This document shows positions 7,004 through 10,306 of a stretch of DNA of 10,306 nucleotides, one piece after another. Position 1 is the first letter of the stretch, and each line of letters starts with the position of its first letter. Source of the stretch: Rhodanobacteraceae bacterium. GTDB lineage: Bacteria; Pseudomonadota; Gammaproteobacteria; Xanthomonadales; Rhodanobacteraceae. The stretch is from the NCBI GenBank assembly GCA_012270595.1, contig JAAXIA010000206.1, forward strand, positions 1-10,306, in the 5' to 3' direction. The translations under genes were made by a program, and so were the position numbers. The notes beneath the pieces are model-generated. The model was not told where the DNA came from and did no database searches. It saw only the letters and a program-made list of their open reading frames with translations.

Positions 7004-7849
7004 TCATGGGACCTTGGCCGGGCTATATGCCAGATCGGTGCTGTGAAGTTTTCCCATCCAGTCGACGCTTTTATCGCCTGCAGCGATAAACTCGGAGTTT
7101 AGCAGCGATGCGCTGCGGTTGTAGCTCAATGGGTTGCCCGCCGCCATATCCAGCATGACGCCACCGGCCTCCTCCAGCACGCATTGTGAGGCGGCCGTAT
7201 CCCATTGACTGGTGGCACCAAAGCGCAGGTATAGGTCCGCTTCTCCTGCTGCGATAAGGCAGGATTTTAGCGAAGATCCCAGTAATTGTTTGCGGTAATC
7301 TCCCCCAACGAGCCGACGCAAGACGCCTTCCCTGGCATCATCATAAGAACGGTTAACCATGACCCGTGCCGGGTGCGCTAATGCTTGTGTGGACAGACGC
7401 TCCCAAGGACTACCTTCCGTCAATTGTCGCCAGGCACCACGACCCTGGGCAGCAACGAACAGTTGGCCTGTTATTGGAGCTAACACGACGCCGAGCACAC
7501 TACGGTGGCGATCAATCAGGGCAATGTTGACGCTAAACTCACCATCGCGCCTGGCAAAGTGGCAGGTCCCGTCGAGCGGGTCAACCAACCAGTAACGCGA
7601 CCACTCCCGGCGCTGATCCCAGGCCATCGGGGAAGCTTCTTCGGACACGATGGGGTAGGCTGGTTCAAGTGTGCTCAAACTTTTTTCAATAATGTCCTGC
7701 GCTGCCAGATCAGCCGTAGTCAAGGGCGAACCGTCGCTCTTGTGCTCAATCGTGAAATCATTCTGATAGACTGCCATGATCGCCTCACCCGCGCGCCGCG
7801 CTACCGATCCGAGATAGGGTAGAAGATCGGTTGCGAGGTTGCTGTTCAC
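7004..7849 (-). CDS. cysQ: 3'(2'),5'-bisphosphate nucleotidase CysQ
   Basis: A 281-residue member of the inositol-monophosphatase superfamily. CysQ hydrolyses 3'-phosphoadenosine 5'-phosphate, a by-product of sulphate assimilation, to AMP and phosphate, at the cytoplasm or inner membrane face. Visible metal-site motifs are IVSEE (67-71), WLVDPLDGT (87-95) and QWDTAASQCVLEEAGG (215-230); GEFSVNIALI (103-112) and GSSLKSCLIAAGEADLY (191-207) are typical of CysQ. At residues 96-97 it has CH where E. coli CysQ has KE. The start is GTG 7849, overlapping the nudE stop by 4 bases. AAGGAG (7851-7856) is only one base away, so initiation probably depends on coupling with nudE. It is the last gene of the operon; the next in-frame ATG would remove about 24 conserved residues. 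Confidence 0.9.
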   Translation of the reverse strand: MNSNLATDLLPYLGSVARRAGEAIMAVYQNDFTIEHKSDGSPLTTADLAAQDIIEKSLSTLEPAYPIVSEEASPMAWDQRREWSRYWLVDPLDGTCHFARRDGEFSVNIALIDRHRSVLGVVLAPITGQLFVAAQGRGAWRQLTEGSPWERLSTQALAHPARVMVNRSYDDAREGVLRRLVGGDYRKQLLGSSLKSCLIAAGEADLYLRFGATSQWDTAASQCVLEEAGGVMLDMAAGNPLSYNRSASLLNSEFIAAGDKSVDWMGKLHSTDLAYSPAKVP

Positions 7850-8403
7850 GCTCCTTTCCAGCGGCCAGCCAGGTATTCGCGAGCCATAAACAGGGTTGCA
7901 ATGGAACGTCCTTCACTGACCTCTTCACGTTCAATCAGCTCGTGCAATAGCGATAGCTTCCATGGTACGACCTCAAGCTTTTCCGGTTCATCACCGGGTA
8001 ATCGCGCCGGGTAAAGCTCTTGTGCCAGCACAACATGCGTTTTATGTGTCATATAAGCGGGTGACAGGCACAATGTGCGTAGCCTTGTGAATGTGCGCGC
8101 ATCATAACCGACCTCTTCCCTCATCTCACGGCTGGCACCCCGCTCAGCCGTTTCATCTGCATCGAGTTTGCCTTTAGGCAAACCCAGTTCATAGCGATGG
8201 ACGCCTACACTGTATTCACGTATCAGCAGTACCGTTTTGGCATCGATCATGGGGACGATAATGACCGCACCGGTGCCGTATTCCTTGAGTCGTTCATAGG
8301 TACGACGCTCACCGTTGGAAAACTCGAGGTCAACCTGTTCGACATGCAGGAAACGGCTGGCGTCTATATCGCGTGTCGCGTGGATAATCGGGAGGGTAGC
8401 CAT
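7846..8403 (-). CDS. nudE: ADP compounds hydrolase NudE (Nudix family)
   Basis: A 185-residue Nudix hydrolase, the expected length for NudE, which cleaves ADP-ribose, diadenosine polyphosphates and NADH, releasing AMP. The Nudix box is complete at 78-100 (GKLDADE, seven residues, REMREEVGY), so E93, E96 and E97 can bind the metal. It is preceded by YELGLPKG, and SPAYMTHKTHVVLAQEL (114-130) is typical of the NudE branch. It follows the histidinol-phosphatase-like gene after 36 bases and overlaps cysQ by 4 bases, the order seen in many gammaproteobacteria. A weak AGGA lies upstream of ATG 8403, and TACAAT just before the start could be a local -10, without a convincing -35. Confidence 0.9.
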   Translation of the reverse strand: MATLPIIHATRDIDASRFLHVEQVDLEFSNGERRTYERLKEYGTGAVIIVPMIDAKTVLLIREYSVGVHRYELGLPKGKLDADETAERGASREMREEVGYDARTFTRLRTLCLSPAYMTHKTHVVLAQELYPARLPGDEPEKLEVVPWKLSLLHELIEREEVSEGRSIATLFMAREYLAGRWKGA

Positions 8404-8439
8404 AATAGGATTGTATCCTGTTGTTATGATGGACTAGCG

Positions 8440-9231
8440 TCATCCTGCCCTGGCGCATGCCAGACGCCGTAACACCTCGGCATGAATGGCTGGTGTTCCA
8501 GCCAGCACACTACATGATTCCAGAGTGAGCGCTTGTCCATCAAGCTCAGTCAATACGCCACCGGCCTCGCGCACGATCACTGCCAGCGCGGCTACATCAA
8601 GAATCGTCACGTCCGATTCCAGTACCAGGTCCAGTGAACCACGTGCCAGCAAATGGTAGTGGCAGAAATCGCCGTAACCACGTGTGCGATTGGCATCACG
8701 GATGAGTGCTCCAAGCGTCGCCCAGTGTGCATTGCCAGCCAGTGTTTTCACATTACCAATTGAGATAGATGCCTGCGCTATATCACTGGTTTGTGCCACC
8801 TGTATCTGGTCGTCTTCGAACCAGGCACCACCGTTAGCACAGGCCCACATGGTTTCGCCATAAAGTGGTGCGCTGGACACGCCAAGCACCAGTTCGCCAG
8901 CATCCATCAGCGCGATTTGGGTGGAAAAAAAAGGGCTGCGACGCATAAAGCTTTTCGTGCCATCAAGCGGGTCGACCAGCCACATTAGACCATCACGCGC
9001 ACCGTGCAAACCAAACTCTTCTCCGTAGATGGATGCTTCTGGCAGTGCGTCGCGCAGTATATGGCCAATGACTTTCTCCGCTTCGCGGTCAGCCACTGTC
9101 ACCGGTGTGCCATCCTCTTTAATCTCTACTTCAATACCATGATGCCAGTAGTGTGTAATCACCTCTGCCGCCGCCTGTGCCGCTTGGCGTGCCGCGCTTA
9201 AAGCCTTTTCCCGTTGCATGGGATCCATCAT
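8440..9231 (-). CDS. inositol monophosphatase family protein, histidinol-phosphatase (HisN) type
   Basis: A 263-residue Mg-dependent phosphatase of the inositol-monophosphatase superfamily. Metal-site motifs: GEEFG (70-74), WLVDPLDGTKSF (84-95) and ILDVAALAVIVREAGG (210-225). GYGDFCHYHLLARG (185-198) resembles HisN-type histidinol-phosphate phosphatases, which make L-histidinol in histidine synthesis, more than inositol monophosphatases. Substrate preference within this superfamily is hard to predict; a general sugar- or nucleotide-phosphate phosphatase is possible. ATG 9231 overlaps the gspN stop codon as ATGA. GAGG lies 2 bases before this ATG and 5 bases before the next one, so translation may begin at residue 2 or be coupled to gspN. 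It is a paralogue of CysQ in the same operon, separated from it by nudE. Confidence 0.8.
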   Translation of the reverse strand: MMDPMQREKALSAARQAAQAAAEVITHYWHHGIEVEIKEDGTPVTVADREAEKVIGHILRDALPEASIYGEEFGLHGARDGLMWLVDPLDGTKSFMRRSPFFSTQIALMDAGELVLGVSSAPLYGETMWACANGGAWFEDDQIQVAQTSDIAQASISIGNVKTLAGNAHWATLGALIRDANRTRGYGDFCHYHLLARGSLDLVLESDVTILDVAALAVIVREAGGVLTELDGQALTLESCSVLAGTPAIHAEVLRRLACARAG

Positions 9232-10064
9232 GGCCTCTGTCCAGACATGAATCTTGGTATAAAGGTACCGCGATCATGCAAAATAAGCGTTCCATCAGGG
9301 GAAAGTGGTCCCAGGCCCGTCAGGTAGCGGGTTAAGACGGGATCATGCTTGCGCGGCTTAAGCACCACGCGATAATGCCAGGCGAGTGGACCGATAGATG
9401 CCGTGCCGGTGGCTTGCAAGGGGCTAAGTGCCTCATCGCTTAGTTTCAGGTGCAGAACACCTTTTGCGCTATCTGCCTGTAGGCGGAAAGTGCCGAGGGG
9501 TAAACGCTGTTTTCCCTGACTGACGGCAGCCTGCTTCCACTGTGCTATGGCGTGGAATTTCACCGGCCAGATTCCTGCAAGCTGGGCATCCACAATGGAG
9601 ATATCCACTTTCCCATATAACTTTAACCTAGCGTACTGAAAAAAATGCTTCAGATTTACCAGGTTGGCTTGCAAGTGTACAGTGCGCCATGTGGCCTCTT
9701 TAGAGAAAGGATGGCATACCCTGCCGCTGAAACGCACACCCCATGGCTGCCAGACGCCCTGTAAGCGCGCCTCACCAAGTAGCGCATGGCGCGGCAATAT
9801 CCACGCAAGCGGCGCAAGATTCACCCCATTGCTGAGGCGCACATAGCGCGCACGGCCGTGCCACAAGGTGCCCTCCGCCCGTTGCCATTGCGTTATGTGC
9901 ATACCCGGAGCAAGCAACGCCAACGCCAGAAAAGCTGGCATGAACCATGCCAGCACCATAAGACCCGTAACAAACACGCCAAGAACAGGCAACAAAACAG
10001 GCAATATTTTCAAGCGCTCACCCCATGATGCAGGGCAATTTTGATCGGTTGCCTTTCTTGTCAT
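9228..10064 (-). CDS. gspN: type II secretion system protein N (GspN)-like
   Basis: A 278-residue protein if it starts at ATG 10064. GspN is an accessory inner-membrane component of type II secretion, with one N-terminal membrane segment and a beta-rich periplasmic domain. Seen here: a membrane segment at about residues 20-41 (LPVLLPVLGVFVTGLMVLAW), WQRAEGTLWHG (60-70), matching the family's G-T/R-hW-x-G start of the periplasmic domain, and GPLSPDGTLILHDRG (252-266), the family's C-terminal LxPDGxL element. The start is uncertain. ATG 10064 lies inside a perfect palindrome, TTG 10091 at its outer edge, and TTG 10013 right before the membrane segment would give 261 residues, closer to the family norm, with a GGTGAG just upstream. 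No other gsp gene is visible, so it is separated from any main cluster. It overlaps the next gene by 4 bases. Confidence 0.75.
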   Translation of the reverse strand: MTRKATDQNCPASWGERLKILPVLLPVLGVFVTGLMVLAWFMPAFLALALLAPGMHITQWQRAEGTLWHGRARYVRLSNGVNLAPLAWILPRHALLGEARLQGVWQPWGVRFSGRVCHPFSKEATWRTVHLQANLVNLKHFFQYARLKLYGKVDISIVDAQLAGIWPVKFHAIAQWKQAAVSQGKQRLPLGTFRLQADSAKGVLHLKLSDEALSPLQATGTASIGPLAWHYRVVLKPRKHDPVLTRYLTGLGPLSPDGTLILHDRGTFIPRFMSGQRP

Positions 10065-10091
10065 CCCCTGGGGGGATGACAAGAAAGGCAA
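10049..10091. repeat. perfect 20-bp palindrome with 3-base loop at the 5' end of gspN
   Basis: Arms 10049-10068 and 10072-10091 are exact reverse complements around TGG; four more pairs (GG/CC side) can form after a 2-base bulge. The centre reads GTCATCCCC / GGGGATGAC, similar to the dispersed GTCATCCCC-type palindromes known in several proteobacteria. On the minus strand it starts 17 bases after the stop codon of the right-edge gene, so it may end that transcript, although no U-run follows. It also contains ATG 10064 of gspN, so in mRNA it could hide that start codon. Confidence 0.85.
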
Positions 10092-10107
10092 AACCTTGAT
10101 TTACGGT

Positions 10108-10306
10108 TCAGTATTTAAAACAGTCTATTGAAGAGTTGTGGGGTTTAAGGGTTAAATCGCAATAATATGTGTTGGCACCATTAATATGATAAGGAAGTTC
10201 GAAATGATGCAAGGTATGGTCGCCAATATAGAGGTCGATAAATGCATGTGCGTGGCTGGTCGGGTTATTATATGAGAGGCTGCCTATCCATTGTCCATGT
10301 GGCCAT
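10108..10306 (-). CDS. C-terminal part of an unidentified protein, cut by the window edge
   Basis: An open frame enters from the right edge (first full codon at 10305) and runs 65 codons to TGA 10108-10110. The visible residues, such as HAHAFIDLYIGDHTLHHF and NGANTYYCDLTLKPHN, are low in charge, rich in aromatic residues and histidine, and include two cysteines (49 and 62 of the visible part). This is unlike chance translation but matches no domain I know. The segment YYCDLTLKP resembles the RFCRLTLNY and IHCIVHLNY segments of the secreted pair at 5690 and 6394, so it may be a third, shorter relative. That link is tentative. The DNA is AT-rich like those genes. Confidence 0.5.
   Translation of the reverse strand, partial: WPHGQWIGSLSYNNPTSHAHAFIDLYIGDHTLHHFELPYHINGANTYYCDLTLKPHNSSIDCFKY

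Noticed and set aside
6978..7020. GGCCAA / TTGGCC and TGCCC / GGGCA pairings after cysQ
   Set aside because: Short stems, partly inside the cysQ coding end, and no U-tract; not a convincing terminator.
7505..7822. 105-codon open frame on the + strand
   Set aside because: Antisense to cysQ, whose motifs are complete; a shadow frame.

Overview
The window looks like chromosomal DNA of a gammaproteobacterium. The basis is recognition of the protein families: a RutE-type nitroreductase, a CHCC zinc-finger protein, an ELM1-family protein, and a compact gspN-like / histidinol-phosphatase-like / nudE / cysQ operon. A Xanthomonadales-like relative is my best guess, but the sequence alone does not settle it. 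Two genes appear damaged: an engB 3' fragment and a glycosyltransferase with an in-frame stop codon. This could point to a genome undergoing some reduction or gene turnover.

Left part (1-2310). The window opens in the 3' part of an engB-like GTPase gene on the + strand that stops well short of the normal C-terminus. A GC-rich hairpin follows. Then comes a large minus-strand gene (324-2108) for a secreted, cysteine-containing protein with immunoglobulin-like (IPT/TIG-like) stretches and a C-terminal CBM5/12 chitin-binding module.

Centre (2311-5564). This GC-richer block holds, on the minus strand, rutE-like nitroreductase, a small zinc-finger protein and a GT4 glycosyltransferase broken by a TAA at codon 26. 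Divergently on the + strand lies an ELM1-family protein with a GT-B-like fold. The glycosyltransferase and ELM1 genes suggest an envelope-glycan (LPS core) neighbourhood.

Secreted pair (5565-7003). Two paralogous small secreted proteins of unknown function face each other tail to tail (5690-6211 + and 6394-6888 -) and share a strong bidirectional terminator. Their mature N-termini are nearly identical, and their DNA shares a 21-bp perfect match in inverted orientation. A 21-bp tandem duplication covers the stop codon of the first gene.

Right part (7004-10306). A tight minus-strand operon reads gspN-like, inositol-monophosphatase/histidinol-phosphatase-like, nudE, cysQ. The first and last junctions overlap by 4 bases. 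The operon combines a type II secretion component with nucleotide house-cleaning: NudE and CysQ both release AMP from adenylated metabolites. A perfect 20-bp palindrome with a 3-base loop lies over the 5' end of gspN. Just beyond it is the C-terminal part of a further minus-strand gene that runs off the window and may belong to the same small-secreted-protein group.

Overall the window alternates GC-richer housekeeping blocks with visibly AT-richer segments that carry orphan secreted proteins.
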